Origin: Polaromonas sp.
GTDB taxonomy: Bacteria > Pseudomonadota > Gammaproteobacteria > Burkholderiales > Burkholderiaceae_C
DNA length: 64,000 bases
NCBI RefSeq assembly: GCF_029945685.1
Contig: NZ_JAQSDA010000014.1
Location: 62,001-126,000, forward strand
Direction: 5' to 3'
Under the pieces are notes generated by a model, which searched no databases, was not told where the DNA came from, and saw nothing but the letters and a program-made list of their open reading frames with translations. The translations under genes were made by a program, and so were the position numbers. Shown one piece after another: positions 41,759 to 51,962 of this stretch. How positions within the stretch are numbered: the stretch's first letter is position 1; each line of letters begins with the position of its first letter.

Positions 41759-44700
41759 ATGAACGCCCCTGACACTCTCCAAGAACTGAATGTTTTCGCG
41801 GAAGACACCGCGCCTGACGCGGCGAACGGGCAAGCCCGCATCCGCGAGATTCCTTACAACTACACCTCGTTTTCCGACCGCGAGGTCGTGATCCGGCTAC
41901 TGGGCGTGCGCGCCTGGGATCTGCTGAACCTGCTTCGCGACGAACGCCGAACCGGCCGTTCGGCCCGCATGTTGTACGAAGTGCTGGGGGACGTCTGGGT
42001 GGTGCAGCGCAACCCCTATCTTCAGGATGACCTGCTGGACAACCCCAAGCGCCGCAGGATGCTGGTCGAGGCCCTGCAGCACCGGCTCTCCGAGGTCGAA
42101 AAACGCCGTACGCCCCAGGCGGACAGCCAGCGCGACGCCATTGTGGGCGAGCTGCTTGAAACCGCGCGCGCCGCGGTCAGCCGTTTTGCAACCTCGTTCG
42201 AGGACATGGCCGACCTGCGTCGCCAGACCGCACGCCGGCTAGGCAAGTTCACGCTCAAGGACAACATCAAATTTGACGGCCTGTCACGTGTCTCGCATGT
42301 GACCGATGCGACCGACTGGCGTGTCGAATACCCGTTTGTCGTGCTGACGCCGGACACCGAAGTCGAGATGGCCGGCCTGGTCAAGGGCTGTATCGAGCTC
42401 GGGCTGACCATCATTCCACGCGGCGGCGGCACCGGCTACACCGGTGGCGCGATTCCCCTGAGCTGGAAGTCGGCCGTCATCAACACTGAAAAACTCGAGG
42501 CCATGACCGAGGTCGAGCAGGTGGCGCTGCCCGGGCTGGACCAGCCCGTGGCCACCGTCTGGACCGAGGCCGGCGTGGTCACGCAGCGTGTGGCCGATGC
42601 GGCCGAACGCGGCGGGTACGTCTTTGCGGTCGATCCGACCTCAGCCGAAGCCTCCTGTATAGGCGGCAATATCGCGATGAATGCCGGCGGCAAGAAGGCC
42701 GTGCTTTGGGGCACGGCGCTCGACAACCTCGCCTCCTGGCGCATGGTGACTCCCGAGGCCGAGTGGCTGGAAGTCACCCGCCTGAACCACAACCTTGGCA
42801 AGATCCACGACGCCGAGATGGCCAGCTTCGAGCTGAAATATTTCGAGGCCGACGGCAAAACGCCGGTGCGCACCGAGCGTCTCGACATCCCCGGCAAAAC
42901 CTTCCGCAAGGAAGGCCTGGGCAAGGACGTGACCGACAAGTTCCTCAGCGGCCTGCCCGGCATCCAGAAAGAAGGGTGCGACGGCCTGATCACCAGTGCA
43001 CGCTGGATCGTGCACCGCATGCCGGCGCACACGCGTACGGTGTGTCTGGAGTTTTTCGGCAATGCCAAGGACGCGGTCCCCAGCATCGTCGAAATCAAGG
43101 ACTTCATGTTCGCCGAGCAAAAGCGCGGTGGCGCCATCCTGGCCGGCCTGGAGCACCTGGATGACCGCTACCTGAAGGCGGTCGGTTATGCGACCAAGTC
43201 CAAAACCCACGGCGGCCTGCCCAAGATGGTGTTGTTCGGCGACATTGCCGGCGACGACGCGGACGTGGTGGCCCGCGCCACCTCGGAAGTGGTGCGCATC
43301 GCCAATTCGCGCCGCGGCGAGGGTTTCATTGCCATCAGCCCCGACGCGCGCAAGAAATTCTGGCTGGACCGCAAGCGAACCGCCGCCATTTCGCGCCACA
43401 CCAACGCTTTCAAGATCAACGAAGACGTGGTGATTCCGTTGCCGCGCATGGCCGAATACACCGACGGCATCGAACGTATCAACATCGAACTGAGCCTGGC
43501 CAACAAGGTCAGGCTGTGCGACGCGCTCGAGGCTTTTTTCCTCAAGGGCAATTTACCCCTGGGCAAGTCGGACGACGCCGGCGAGATCCCCTCGGCCGAA
43601 CTGCTGGAAGACCGCGTCGGCCAGGCCGTGACGCTGATTGCCGACGTGCGCGCCTTGTGGACGGGCTGGTTGCGCGATATCGATACTTTGTTTCCTCAGT
43701 TGCAGGACCACTCGCTGCGTGCCAGCTGGAAAACCCAGTTGCGTGCGCCGCTGCAGGCCATTTTCTCGGGCGCTGCCTTTGCGCCCATCCTGGCCGAGTG
43801 CAGCGCCATCCACAAGCAGGTGCTCAAGGGCCGGGTCTGGGCCGCGTTGCACATGCATGCGGGCGACGGCAATGTGCACACCAACCTGCCGGTCAACAGC
43901 GACGACTACGACATGCTGCAGACGGCGCACGAGGCGGTGGCGCGCATCATGGTGCTGGCGCGTTCGCTGGACGGCGTGATCTCCGGCGAACACGGCATCG
44001 GCATCACCAAGCTGGAGTTTCTGACCGATGCCGAGCTGCAACCTTTTGCCGACTACAAGACCCGGGTCGATCCGGAGGGGCGCTTCAACAAGGGGAAACT
44101 GCTACGAAATCAGGAGCTGACCGCGCCCGTGGCTATTGGGCAAAGTGCCAAAAACGCTGATCATTTCGCGCCGGAGAGCCTGTTTGCAGACTTGACCAAC
44201 GCCTACACGCCCAGCTTCGGCCTGATGGGCCACGAGTCGCTGATCATGCAGCAGTCCGACATCGGGGCGATCGCCGACAGCGTCAAGGACTGCCTGCGCT
44301 GCGGCAAGTGCAAGCCGGTCTGCGCCACCCATGTGCCGCGCGCCAACCTGCTGTACAGCCCGCGCAACAAGATCCTGGCGACTTCGCTGCTGGTCGAGGC
44401 GTTTCTCTACGAAGAGCAGACGCGGCGCGGCATCAGCATCAAGCATTGGGAAGAGTTCGAGGACGTGGCCGACCACTGTACGGTCTGCCACAAGTGCCTG
44501 AGCCCCTGTCCGGTGGACATCGACTTCGGCGAGGTGTCCATGAACATGCGCAACCTGCTGCGCAAGATGGGGCAGAAGTCCTTCCGTCCCGGCAATGCGG
44601 CGGCCATGTTTTTCCTGAACGCGACCAGCCCGCAGACCATCAAGTTCATGCGCGGTGCGATGGTGGACGTCGGCTTCAGGGCCCAGCGTGTGGCCAACCA

Positions 44701-45712
44701 GCTGCTCAAGCGCCTGGCACGCAAACAGACGGCCAGGCCACGGGCGACCGTCGGCCCGGCGCCCGTCAAGGAGCAGGTGATCCATTTCATCAACAAGAAG
44801 ATGCCGGGCGGCCTGCCGAAAAAGACCGCACGCGCCCTGCTCGACATCGAGGACAAGGACTACGTCCCCATCATCCGCAATCCGGCCAGTACGACGGCCG
44901 AAACCGAGGCGGTGTTTTATTTCCCCGGTTGCGGCTCGGAGCGCCTGTTTTCGCAGGTTGGCCTGGCGACCCAGGCCATGCTCTGGCACGCCGGCGTGCA
45001 GACCGTGCTGCCGCCCGGTTACCTGTGCTGCGGCTACCCGCAAAAAGGCAGCGGTCAGTTCGACAAGGCCGAGAAAATCATCACCGACAACCGGGTGCTG
45101 TTCCACCGTGTGGCCAACACGCTGAACTACCTGGACATCAAGACGGTGGTGGTGAGCTGCGGCACCTGCTACGACCAGCTGCAGGGGTATGAGTTCGACA
45201 AGATTTTCCCGGGCTGCCGCATCATCGACATCCACGAGTACCTTCTGGAAAAGGGCATCACCCTGCGCACCGACCAGCCGGGCCAAGGCTACCTGTACCA
45301 CGACCCCTGCCACAGCCCGATGAAGCTGCAGGAGCCGATGAAAACCGTCAAGGCCCTGCTCGGCGACCAGGTGCTCAAGTCCGAGCGCTGCTGCGGCGAG
45401 TCCGGCACGCTTGGCGTGACGCGCCCCGACATTTCCACGCAGATCCGCTTTCGCAAGGAAGAAGAGCTGCGCAAGGACGAGGCCAGGCTGCGTGCCAGCG
45501 GCGCAGTGGCCGACACCGGCAACGTCAAGATCCTGACCAGCTGCCCGAGCTGCCTGCAGGGCCTGACCCGCTACGGCGATGACCTGCAAAACGGCCTGCT
45601 CGAGGCCGATTACATCGTGGTGGAAATGGCCAACCAGATCCTGGGCAAGGAGTGGTTGCCCGGTTATGTCGAAGCGGCCAACAACGGCGGCATCGAACGC
45701 GTGCTGGTTTAG
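41759..45712 (+). CDS. Giant FAD-linked oxidase / 4Fe-4S / CCG-domain fusion (DUF3683 N-terminus)
   Basis: 1317 residues. N-terminal DUF3683-like region (about 30-170), a PCMH-type FAD domain (about 195-420, with [15 protein letters not shown]), an FAD-oxidase C-terminal domain (about 560-780, with [19 protein letters not shown] and ISGEHGIG). Then come two 4Fe-4S motifs ([11 protein letters not shown] and [12 protein letters not shown], about 845-920) and two CCG heterodisulfide-reductase-like domains (FPGCGSERL...[10 protein letters not shown] and HDPCHSPM...CCGESG). This combines GlcD-like and GlcF-like functions in one chain; a D-2-hydroxyacid (lactate, glycolate or 2-hydroxyglutarate) dehydrogenase feeding quinones is likely, but the substrate is unknown. 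A palindromic element sits in the linker at residues 781-799. Confidence 0.88.
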   Translation: MNAPDTLQELNVFAEDTAPDAANGQARIREIPYNYTSFSDREVVIRLLGVRAWDLLNLLRDERRTGRSARMLYEVLGDVWVVQRNPYLQDDLLDNPKRRRMLVEALQHRLSEVEKRRTPQADSQRDAIVGELLETARAAVSRFATSFEDMADLRRQTARRLGKFTLKDNIKFDGLSRVSHVTDATDWRVEYPFVVLTPDTEVEMAGLVKGCIELGLTIIPRGGGTGYTGGAIPLSWKSAVINTEKLEAMTEVEQVALPGLDQPVATVWTEAGVVTQRVADAAERGGYVFAVDPTSAEASCIGGNIAMNAGGKKAVLWGTALDNLASWRMVTPEAEWLEVTRLNHNLGKIHDAEMASFELKYFEADGKTPVRTERLDIPGKTFRKEGLGKDVTDKFLSGLPGIQKEGCDGLITSARWIVHRMPAHTRTVCLEFFGNAKDAVPSIVEIKDFMFAEQKRGGAILAGLEHLDDRYLKAVGYATKSKTHGGLPKMVLFGDIAGDDADVVARATSEVVRIANSRRGEGFIAISPDARKKFWLDRKRTAAISRHTNAFKINEDVVIPLPRMAEYTDGIERINIELSLANKVRLCDALEAFFLKGNLPLGKSDDAGEIPSAELLEDRVGQAVTLIADVRALWTGWLRDIDTLFPQLQDHSLRASWKTQLRAPLQAIFSGAAFAPILAECSAIHKQVLKGRVWAALHMHAGDGNVHTNLPVNSDDYDMLQTAHEAVARIMVLARSLDGVISGEHGIGITKLEFLTDAELQPFADYKTRVDPEGRFNKGKLLRNQELTAPVAIGQSAKNADHFAPESLFADLTNAYTPSFGLMGHESLIMQQSDIGAIADSVKDCLRCGKCKPVCATHVPRANLLYSPRNKILATSLLVEAFLYEEQTRRGISIKHWEEFEDVADHCTVCHKCLSPCPVDIDFGEVSMNMRNLLRKMGQKSFRPGNAAAMFFLNATSPQTIKFMRGAMVDVGFRAQRVANQLLKRLARKQTARPRATVGPAPVKEQVIHFINKKMPGGLPKKTARALLDIEDKDYVPIIRNPASTTAETEAVFYFPGCGSERLFSQVGLATQAMLWHAGVQTVLPPGYLCCGYPQKGSGQFDKAEKIITDNRVLFHRVANTLNYLDIKTVVVSCGTCYDQLQGYEFDKIFPGCRIIDIHEYLLEKGITLRTDQPGQGYLYHDPCHSPMKLQEPMKTVKALLGDQVLKSERCCGESGTLGVTRPDISTQIRFRKEEELRKDEARLRASGAVADTGNVKILTSCPSCLQGLTRYGDDLQNGLLEADYIVVEMANQILGKEWLPGYVEAANNGGIERVLV
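44099..44156 (+). repeat. Palindromic element copy I, at the flavin/iron-sulfur linker
   Basis: Plus-strand copy: CTGCTACGAAATCAGGAGCT, then GCGCCCGTGGC, TATTGGGCAAAGTGCC and AAAAAC. It shares GCGCCCGTGGC and reading frame with copy C in pdxA. It codes for [17 protein letters not shown] between the flavin and iron-sulfur halves. Confidence 0.6.
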
Positions 45713-45734
45713 GCATCCTTTCAGAAAGAACACC

Positions 45735-46148
45735 ATGGCAGGCCTGACCCCCGACACCCCCACACCCACCGCGCTGACCGTGCACGCCCAGTCGCGGGTG
45801 CTCGAGATTGCGTTTTCGGACGGCAGCGAGTTCAGGATTCCGTTCGAACTGATGCGTGTCTATTCACCGTCGGCCGAAGTCCAGGGCCATGGCCCCGGCC
45901 AGGAAGTGCTGCAGACCGGCAAACGCGAGGTCACTCTGGTCGAGCTCGAACCCATCGGCAACTACGCCGTCAAGCCGGTGTTTTCGGATGGTCATGAAAG
46001 CGGCATTTTTTCCTGGGACTACCTTTATTTCCTGGGCTCGGAGCAGGCGCGGTTGTGGGCCGACTACCTGCAGCGCCTGGAGGCGGCCGGCATGCAGCGC
46101 GACGCGCCCATGCTCGCGGCGGGCGGCCATGCCTGCGGCAGCCATTGA
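45735..46148 (+). CDS. DUF971-family protein
   Basis: 137 residues. The conserved core LEIAFSDGSEFRIPFELMRVYSPSAEV and YAVKPVFSDGHESGIFSWDYLYFLG resembles the N-terminal domain of gamma-butyrobetaine hydroxylase, as a free-standing protein. The His and Cys pattern near the end (GGHACGSH) could bind metal. Function unknown to me. ATG 45735 lies 22 bases after the giant oxidoreductase; ubiE follows. Confidence 0.82.
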   Translation: MAGLTPDTPTPTALTVHAQSRVLEIAFSDGSEFRIPFELMRVYSPSAEVQGHGPGQEVLQTGKREVTLVELEPIGNYAVKPVFSDGHESGIFSWDYLYFLGSEQARLWADYLQRLEAAGMQRDAPMLAAGGHACGSH

Positions 46149-46172
46149 TGGTTGATGCGGGCAAACCCTCGT

Positions 46173-46230
46173 CCGCTATTCTTTTTATAGCTGACCGCGC
46201 CCGACGCATGGGCGCAGCTGTTGTTTTTCA
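46173..46230 (+). repeat. Palindromic element copy J (upstream of ubiE)
   Basis: Clear plus-strand copy: GCTATTCTTTTTATAGCTGA, then CC, GCGCCCGACGCATGGGCGC, and TGTTGTTTTTCAAC. Both stems are perfect (GCTAT/ATAGC and GCGCCC/GGGCGC). It lies 80-135 bases before the ubiE start. Confidence 0.75.
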
Positions 46231-46274
46231 ACATAAATCTGCCGCAATGCCCCAAGCAGGGGCAGGGTTGTCAC

Positions 46275-46302
46275 TTGAATCCCCGGCATTCACCCCTAGC
46301 AT
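46275..46302 (+). promoter_or_regulatory. Putative promoter for a leaderless ubiE mRNA
   Basis: TTGAAT (46275-46280), a 16-base spacer and TAGCAT (46297-46302), with six bases to the ubiE ATG. No ribosome site precedes the ATG, which agrees with a transcript beginning at or near the start codon. Confidence 0.4.
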
Positions 46303-46308
46303 TGACTT

Positions 46309-47040
46309 ATGAGCAGCACCCATTTCGGATTTGAGTCGGTCGACGAACAGGACAAGGCGCGCCGCGTGCGTGGCGTCTTCGATTCCGTGGCGCCGAAATA
46401 CGACGTCATGAACGACCTGATGTCCATGGGGCTGCACCGGGTCTGGAAGGCCTACACCGTGATGGTGGCTGATGTCCGGGAAGGCCAGTGTGTGCTGGAC
46501 ATCGCCGGAGGCACCGGCGACCTGGCCCTGGCGTTCGCCTCCAAGGTCGGCAACACCGGCTGTGTGGTGCATACCGATATCAATGAAGCCATGCTGCGCG
46601 AAGGCCGCAACCGCATGCTGGACGCCGGCAAGGTGTTGCCCACCACGGTCTGTGACGCCGAACACCTGCCCTTTGGCGACGCCCGTTTTGATCTGGTGAC
46701 AGTGGCTTTCGGTTTGCGCAACATGACGCACAAGGACGAGGCCCTCAAGGAAATGAACCGCGTGCTCAAGCCCGGGGGCAAGCTGCTGGTGCTGGAGTTT
46801 TCCAAAATTGCCAAGCCGCTGGAAAAGGCCTACGACTGGTATTCCTTCAAGGTACTGCCTCGTCTGGGCAAGCTGGTGGCCAATGACGACTCGAGTTACC
46901 GCTATCTGGCGGAGTCCATCCGCATGCATCCCGGGCAGGAAGAGCTAAAGGCCCTGATGCACAAAGGTGGTTTCGGCCATGTGGACTATCACAACCTCAC
47001 CGGCGGGGTGGTGGCATTGCATGTTGGAATCAAGTGTTGA
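46309..47040 (+). CDS. ubiE: Ubiquinone/menaquinone biosynthesis C-methyltransferase
   Basis: SAM-dependent C-methylation of the benzoquinol ring. 243 residues. SAM motif [16 protein letters not shown], then [20 protein letters not shown] and the UbiE signatures [17 protein letters not shown] and [17 protein letters not shown]. Start [18 protein letters not shown]. Leads a group with the Tim44-like gene, ubiJ and ubiB. Confidence 0.96.
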   Translation: MSSTHFGFESVDEQDKARRVRGVFDSVAPKYDVMNDLMSMGLHRVWKAYTVMVADVREGQCVLDIAGGTGDLALAFASKVGNTGCVVHTDINEAMLREGRNRMLDAGKVLPTTVCDAEHLPFGDARFDLVTVAFGLRNMTHKDEALKEMNRVLKPGGKLLVLEFSKIAKPLEKAYDWYSFKVLPRLGKLVANDDSSYRYLAESIRMHPGQEELKALMHKGGFGHVDYHNLTGGVVALHVGIKC

Positions 47041-47063
47041 AATATTCAATCAGAGGAGACGTT

Positions 47064-48008
47064 ATGAAACTTTGGTCTGCAATCCTGGCGGCAGTGCTGT
47101 CCGTCACCATGCTGCTGGCCTATGCGCCTGCGGAGGCCAAACGCATGGGCGGCGGCGGCTCCGTCGGACGGCAATCGTCCAATGTGACGCAGCGTCAGGC
47201 TGCCCCTCCGGCCGCGCCCGCCAACACCGGGGCCGCTGCGGCAGCGCCCAAGAAGCCCTGGGGCGCGATGCTGGGCGGTCTGGCAGCCGGCCTGGGTCTG
47301 GCCTGGCTGGCATCTTCGCTCGGTCTGGGCGGCGCTTTTGGGCAGATCATCATGTTTGCCCTGCTCGCCATGCTGGTGATGGTGGCCGTCGGCTTCATCA
47401 TGCGCAGGCTCAAGGCCAACAGCAACCAGGGCGCGACGCCTTATGCCATGCAGGGAGCCGGCAATGCGGCGACACCGCGCAACTACAGTCCCCAAAACGT
47501 GGGCAACGATGCCTCGGCCCGACCCTGGGAGCGCGGCAGCATGGCGTTTGAGGCCAACAAGGCAGGCGCTGCTGCCGGCGGCTCGATGATCGGGTCCGCC
47601 CTTGGCGGTTCGCAGTCCTGGGGTGTGCCGGCAGGTTTTGATGCTGAGGGTTTTCTCAAGGCCTGCAAGGCCAACTTCGTGACGCTGCAGGACGCCTGGG
47701 ACCGCTCCGACGTCAACAGCCTGCGCGCCATGATGACCGACGAGATGCTGGAGCAGATCAAGGCGCAGCTGGCCGACCGTGAGTCGCACACCGGCGGCGT
47801 GACCAACAAGACCGACGTGGTCATGCTCGATGCCCAGTTGCTGGGCATTGAAGAACTCAGCGATGTCTACATGGCCAGCGTGGAGTTCTCCGGCATGATC
47901 CGTGAAGACGCATCGGCGGGCCCCAGCCCGTTCCGCGAAGTCTGGAACATGACCAAGCCGCGCAACGGCGGCGGCTGGCTGGTCGCAGGCGTACAAGCTC
48001 TGCAATAA
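47064..48008 (+). CDS. Tim44-like membrane-associated protein
   Basis: 314 residues. A signal or anchor (MKLWSAILAAVLSVTMLLAY), a Gly/Gln/Ala-rich segment, one or two hydrophobic helices (MLGGLAAGLGLAWLASSLGL and IIMFALLAMLVMVAVGFIM), and a C-terminal Tim44-like domain (about 190-314, SLRAMMTDEMLEQIKAQL). Bacterial Tim44-like proteins are poorly understood. ATG 47064 follows CAGAGGAGAC. It lies between ubiE and ubiJ. Confidence 0.85.
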   Translation: MKLWSAILAAVLSVTMLLAYAPAEAKRMGGGGSVGRQSSNVTQRQAAPPAAPANTGAAAAAPKKPWGAMLGGLAAGLGLAWLASSLGLGGAFGQIIMFALLAMLVMVAVGFIMRRLKANSNQGATPYAMQGAGNAATPRNYSPQNVGNDASARPWERGSMAFEANKAGAAAGGSMIGSALGGSQSWGVPAGFDAEGFLKACKANFVTLQDAWDRSDVNSLRAMMTDEMLEQIKAQLADRESHTGGVTNKTDVVMLDAQLLGIEELSDVYMASVEFSGMIREDASAGPSPFREVWNMTKPRNGGGWLVAGVQALQ

Positions 48009-48118
48009 GCCCCCACGCTCCGCCGCTGCGAGCCTGCGGCAGTCGCTGCCCCTGGGCCTCGAGGGAGAAGGGCGCTGCGTCTGTGGACCGGCGAAGCCGG
48101 ATCTGTGGCCCCGGCTGG
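48007..48118 (+). repeat. GC-rich stop-codon-adjacent repeat, copy R3
   Basis: Begins inside the stop codon of the Tim44-like gene with AAGCCCCCACGCT, contains CCGGCGAAGCCGG, and ends GGCCCCGGCTGG as in R1 and R2. Its middle is longer and more diverged than in those copies. Confidence 0.7.
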
Positions 48119-48124
48119 TCTTTA

Positions 48125-48160
48125 AAGTCCCTCCAATCGCTTGCGCGATTGGAGGGACTT
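48125..48160 (+). terminator. Perfect 16-bp hairpin after the GC-rich repeat
   Basis: AAGTCCCTCCAATCGC (48125-48140) pairs fully with GCGATTGGAGGGACTT (48145-48160) around TTGC, followed by CTTCAATC. The stem is very stable but the T-tract is short. It stands 29 bases before the ubiJ start. Confidence 0.6.
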
Positions 48161-48188
48161 CTTCAATCTGCTGCAAAATCGGGGATGT

Positions 48189-48770
48189 ATGAATACCACG
48201 TCCCCATTTTCTTTTCTGCAGTCCCTGGTCACCCGTTTTCAGCCCCCCGCCTGGGCGGTCGATGAAGGGCAGCAGAAGCTGGTCCTGTTGCTCAACCATG
48301 TCCTGATGCAGGAAAAGGAGGCACAAAACCGCCTGCTGCGCAAAAAGGGCAGCGTGGTTCATGTCCGTTGGGGTGTGTTTGCCCTGGATTTGCTGATCAC
48401 TCCCGCGGGGCTCGTGGACCGTGCGCCGGCCGCGGCCAGGCCGGACCTGTTGTTGGCCGTGGCGGCAGAGTCACCGGGCGTGGTGCTGCAGTCGGTGCTG
48501 GCAGGCAAGGCCCCCCCGGTCAAGATAGAGGGCGATGTCCAGCTTGCCGCCGAACTCGGCTGGCTGGCCGACAACCTGCGTTGGGACGTGGAGGAAGACC
48601 TGTCGCGCCTGATCGGGGACGTGCCAGCTCACACACTGGCCAGCGCGGCGCGCCAGGGCCTGGCGGGCTTGCGGCAGTTTCTTGCGCAGGGCCCACGACC
48701 TTCTTCGGCCGTTTCCCCGGTACAGCCCGGCACAGCACCGGTGACGGAGCCTCCGAAAGCTTCTGCATGA
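48189..48770 (+). CDS. ubiJ: Ubiquinone biosynthesis accessory factor UbiJ (SCP2 domain)
   Basis: 193 residues. Sterol-carrier (SCP2)-like lipid-binding domain at about 30-110, then a helical region ([23 protein letters not shown]) and a Pro/Ala/Ser tail. UbiJ binds hydrophobic ubiquinone intermediates within the Ubi metabolon. Assignment rests on the C-terminal [19 protein letters not shown] signature and on its position directly before ubiB (4-base overlap). Confidence 0.88.
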   Translation: MNTTSPFSFLQSLVTRFQPPAWAVDEGQQKLVLLLNHVLMQEKEAQNRLLRKKGSVVHVRWGVFALDLLITPAGLVDRAPAAARPDLLLAVAAESPGVVLQSVLAGKAPPVKIEGDVQLAAELGWLADNLRWDVEEDLSRLIGDVPAHTLASAARQGLAGLRQFLAQGPRPSSAVSPVQPGTAPVTEPPKASA

Positions 48771-50320
48771 GCCGCCTTTTCAGGGGCATTTATATCGTCT
48801 GGACGGTGCTGCGCTTCGGCCTCGACGAACTGGTACTTTCCAGTTTCAGCCGGCCTTGGGTCCGGATGCTGACGCGGATTGTCTCGCTGGGCCGGAACCT
48901 GAAAGCGCCGCGCGGCGAGCGTCTGCGCGAGGCCCTTGAAAGCCTTGGGCCGATTTTTGTCAAGTTCGGTCAGGTCATGTCGACCCGCCGTGACCTGCTG
49001 CCGCTGGACATTGCCAATGAGCTGGCGCGCCTGCAGGACCGCGTGCCGCCTTTCGACTCGGACTTGGCCATTGCCATCATTGAAAAGGCCTTCGGCCGGC
49101 CGATCGGGCAGATTTTTGCGACCTTCGAACGCCAGCCCGTGGCCAGCGCCTCGATTGCGCAGGTTCACTTTGCCACGCTGCCTGGCGGCCGTGAGGTGGC
49201 CGTCAAGGTGCTGCGCCCCCACATGCTGCCCGCGATCGAAAAAGACCTGGCGCTGATGCACATGATGGCCGGCTGGGTCGAGGGCCTGTCGGCCGATGGC
49301 AAGCGCCTGAAGCCGCGTGAAGTGGTGGGCGAGTTCGACAAGTACCTGCACGACGAGCTCGACCTGCTGCGCGAAGCCGCCAATGCGGCCCAACTGCGCC
49401 GCAACATGCAGGACCTGAACCTGGTGCTGATTCCCGAGATGGTCTGGGATTTCTGCATGCCCGACGTGATGGTCATGCAGCGCATGGACGGCGTGCCCAT
49501 CAGCCAGGTGCAGCGCCTGCGGGACGCTGGCGTGGACATGAAAAAACTGGCGCGTGACGGCGTCACCATCTTTTTCACCCAGGTCTTCCGCGACGGTTTT
49601 TTCCATGCCGACATGCACCCCGGCAACATCCAGGTGAGCCTGGACCCCGCGACCTTCGGACGTTATATCTCGCTGGACTTCGGCATCGTGGGCACCCTGA
49701 CCGAGGTTGACAAGGAATACCTGGCGCAGAATTTCAGTGCCTTTTTCCAGCGCGACTACAAACGGGTGGCCGAGCTGCACATCGAGTCAGGCTGGGTTCC
49801 CGCGCAGACACGCGTCGATGAGCTGGAGTCCGCGATACGCGCCTGCTGCGAACCCTACTTTGACCGGCCGCTCAAGGAGATCTCACTGGGCATGGTGTTG
49901 ATGCGACTGTTCCAGACCTCGCGGCGTTTCCATGTGGAGATCCAGCCGCAACTGGTGCTGCTGCAGAAGACCTTGTTGAACATCGAAGGCCTCGGCCGGG
50001 AGCTCGACCCCGATCTGGACCTCTGGAGCACGGCCAAGCCTTTTCTGGAAACCTGGATGCTGGAGCAGGTCGGTCCCGAAAAACTGCTGGAGCAACTCAA
50101 GGCCGAGGCGCCGACCTACGCCAAGCTGCTGCCCGGCCTGCCGCGCCTGTTGCAGCAATACCTGAAGGGACAAGGCGGCGCAAACCAGCGGGAGCTTCAG
50201 GAGCTGCTGCAGGAGCAACGGCGCACCAACAAGCTGCTGCAAAGCCTGATTTATGGTGGTCTGGGTTTTGCTTTGGGCCTGCTGGCCATGCAGATGCTGC
50301 TGAAAATCCGGCTTTTTTGA
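48767..50320 (+). CDS. ubiB: Ubiquinone biosynthesis regulatory ATPase/kinase-like protein UbiB
   Basis: 517 residues. Atypical kinase fold (ADCK/UbiB): [20 protein letters not shown] is the KxGQ motif, ASIAQVHFA the A-rich loop, EVAVKVLRP the lysine, [12 protein letters not shown] and SLDFGIVG the catalytic and metal loops; two C-terminal membrane helices ([16 protein letters not shown] last). Start [18 protein letters not shown] at 48767 overlaps the ubiJ stop (ATGA). The frame continues upstream only because of GC bias. Confidence 0.96.
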   Translation: MSRLFRGIYIVWTVLRFGLDELVLSSFSRPWVRMLTRIVSLGRNLKAPRGERLREALESLGPIFVKFGQVMSTRRDLLPLDIANELARLQDRVPPFDSDLAIAIIEKAFGRPIGQIFATFERQPVASASIAQVHFATLPGGREVAVKVLRPHMLPAIEKDLALMHMMAGWVEGLSADGKRLKPREVVGEFDKYLHDELDLLREAANAAQLRRNMQDLNLVLIPEMVWDFCMPDVMVMQRMDGVPISQVQRLRDAGVDMKKLARDGVTIFFTQVFRDGFFHADMHPGNIQVSLDPATFGRYISLDFGIVGTLTEVDKEYLAQNFSAFFQRDYKRVAELHIESGWVPAQTRVDELESAIRACCEPYFDRPLKEISLGMVLMRLFQTSRRFHVEIQPQLVLLQKTLLNIEGLGRELDPDLDLWSTAKPFLETWMLEQVGPEKLLEQLKAEAPTYAKLLPGLPRLLQQYLKGQGGANQRELQELLQEQRRTNKLLQSLIYGGLGFALGLLAMQMLLKIRLF

Positions 50321-50364
50321 GCCGGAAAATCTGGTGATAATCACGCATTCCTGAGGAGATCGCC

Positions 50365-51810
50365 GTGCTCTTGACCCTGGTTTTTGTCTATCTTCTGATC
50401 ACCATCATCATCGGCCTGTACGCCGCCAGGCGGGTTAAAAACACCGCCGACTATGCGATCGCGGGGCGCAATCTGCCGCTGATCATGATCGTGACAACAA
50501 CGTTTGCAACCTGGTTCGGCTCGGAAACCGTGCTGGGCATCCCGGCCAAATTTGTCAGCAGCGGCTTGAACGGCGTGGTGGAAGACCCTTTTGGCGCCGG
50601 CACCTGCCTGATCCTGGTGGGCCTGTTTTTTGCGGGCAAGCTCTACAAGATGTCCCTGCTGACCATCAGTGACTACTACCGCGAGCGTTATGGCCGCACC
50701 ATCGAGGTGGTGTGCTCCATCATCATCATGATCAGCTACCTCGGCTGGGTGGCCGCCCAGATCACCGCGCTCGGGCTGGTGTTCAACCTCCTGTCGGGCG
50801 GCGCCATCAGCACGACGGCCGGCATGATCATCGGCACGGCCTCGGTGCTGGCCTACACGCTGTTCGGCGGCATGTGGTCGGTGGCGGTGACCGACTTCAT
50901 CCAGATGATTGTGCTGGTGGCCGGCCTGGCCGTGCTCGCGGTATTCGCCGGCAACCTGGCCGGAGGCGCGGACAAGGTCGTTGCCCTGGCCACCAGCCAG
51001 GACCTGTTCAGGTTCTGGCCCGAACCGAACTTCAGGGACATGGTGTTTTTCTTTGCCGCGGCCATCACGATGATGTTCGGCTCGATTCCGCAGCAGGACG
51101 TTTTCCAGCGCGTGATGTCGGCCAACAGCCAGAGCGCAGCGACCAAGGGGCCGGTCATTGGCGGCATTTTCTACATCCTGTTTGCCTTTGTCCCGATGTT
51201 TCTGGTGGCCAGCGCGCTGATCATCATGCCGGAGCAGACAGCCCTGCTGCTCAAGGAGGATCCGCAGAAAATCCTGCCGACGCTGGTCCTCGAAAAAATG
51301 CCTTTCATCATGCAGGTGCTGTTTTTTGGCGCCTTGCTGTCGGCCATCAAGTCCACCGCGTCGGCGACCCTGCTGGCGCCCAGCGTGACTTTTGTCGAGA
51401 ACATCTGGCGCCAGTTCAAGCCCCGCATGAGTGACAAGCGCGAACTCAAGCTCATGCGGACCACGGTGTTGATCTTCAGCGCGCTGGTGCTGAGCTACGC
51501 CATCTTCATGCAGGGCACCTCGATTTACGACATGGTCTCGGGCGCCTACCAGGTGCCCCTGGTCGGGGCTTTTGTCCCGCTGGTATTTGGGCTGTACTGG
51601 AAAAAGGCCAGCACCCAGGGCGCCATTTTCTCGGTCGTCTGCGGCATCGCGACCTGGCTGCTCTTCACCTTCAGTACCCTGGGGGAGCAATTCCCCGCCC
51701 AGCTGGCGGGTGTGCTGGCCGCCACGCTGGGCATGCTGGTGGGATCGCTGACACCGCAGACGATAGAAAACAGCCGGGGCAGCCACCACCGCCTGTCCAC
51801 CGAAGGCTGA
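50365..51810 (+). CDS. Sodium:solute symporter (SSS) family transporter
   Basis: 481 residues with about 13 membrane helices. GTG start at 50365 after CTGAGGAGATC. FATWFGSETVLGIPAKF and FFGALLSAIKSTASATLLAPSVTFVENI are the SSS sodium- and substrate-site regions. The substrate is not evident (proline, pantothenate, acetate or sialate types all possible). A strong hairpin follows. Confidence 0.85.
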   Translation: MLLTLVFVYLLITIIIGLYAARRVKNTADYAIAGRNLPLIMIVTTTFATWFGSETVLGIPAKFVSSGLNGVVEDPFGAGTCLILVGLFFAGKLYKMSLLTISDYYRERYGRTIEVVCSIIIMISYLGWVAAQITALGLVFNLLSGGAISTTAGMIIGTASVLAYTLFGGMWSVAVTDFIQMIVLVAGLAVLAVFAGNLAGGADKVVALATSQDLFRFWPEPNFRDMVFFFAAAITMMFGSIPQQDVFQRVMSANSQSAATKGPVIGGIFYILFAFVPMFLVASALIIMPEQTALLLKEDPQKILPTLVLEKMPFIMQVLFFGALLSAIKSTASATLLAPSVTFVENIWRQFKPRMSDKRELKLMRTTVLIFSALVLSYAIFMQGTSIYDMVSGAYQVPLVGAFVPLVFGLYWKKASTQGAIFSVVCGIATWLLFTFSTLGEQFPAQLAGVLAATLGMLVGSLTPQTIENSRGSHHRLSTEG

Positions 51811-51814
51811 CCGG

Positions 51815-51853
51815 CACCCCTCCCGGCGCCAGCCGTCCAGCCCGGGAGGGGTG
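51815..51853 (+). terminator. Hairpin after the symporter gene
   Basis: CACCCCTCCCGG (51815-51826) pairs perfectly with CCGGGAGGGGTG (51842-51853) around a 15-base loop, followed by TTGGTGCC. The stem is strong and the T-tract weak. Confidence 0.5.
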
Positions 51854-51893
51854 TTGGTGCCTTCAGGCGCCGGCTCCGGAAATTCGCAGCGCC

Positions 51894-51899
51894 TATAAT
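51894..51899 (+). promoter_or_regulatory. -10 element (TATAAT) upstream of the fmdB-like gene
   Basis: A perfect TATAAT, 63 bases before the fmdB-like start and after a strong hairpin, so a new transcript probably begins here. The -35 position (CGGCTC) is poor. Confidence 0.4.
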
Positions 51900-51962
51900 T
51901 AAAGGTTTTGCATCCTGCGGGTCACTTCGGGACAGCACCCCTCTGACAAAACCTCTAGAACC

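Noticed and set aside
44102..45769. 555-codon open frame antisense to the giant oxidoreductase
   Set aside because: The iron-sulfur motifs on the plus strand are clear and the antisense product has no domain signature.
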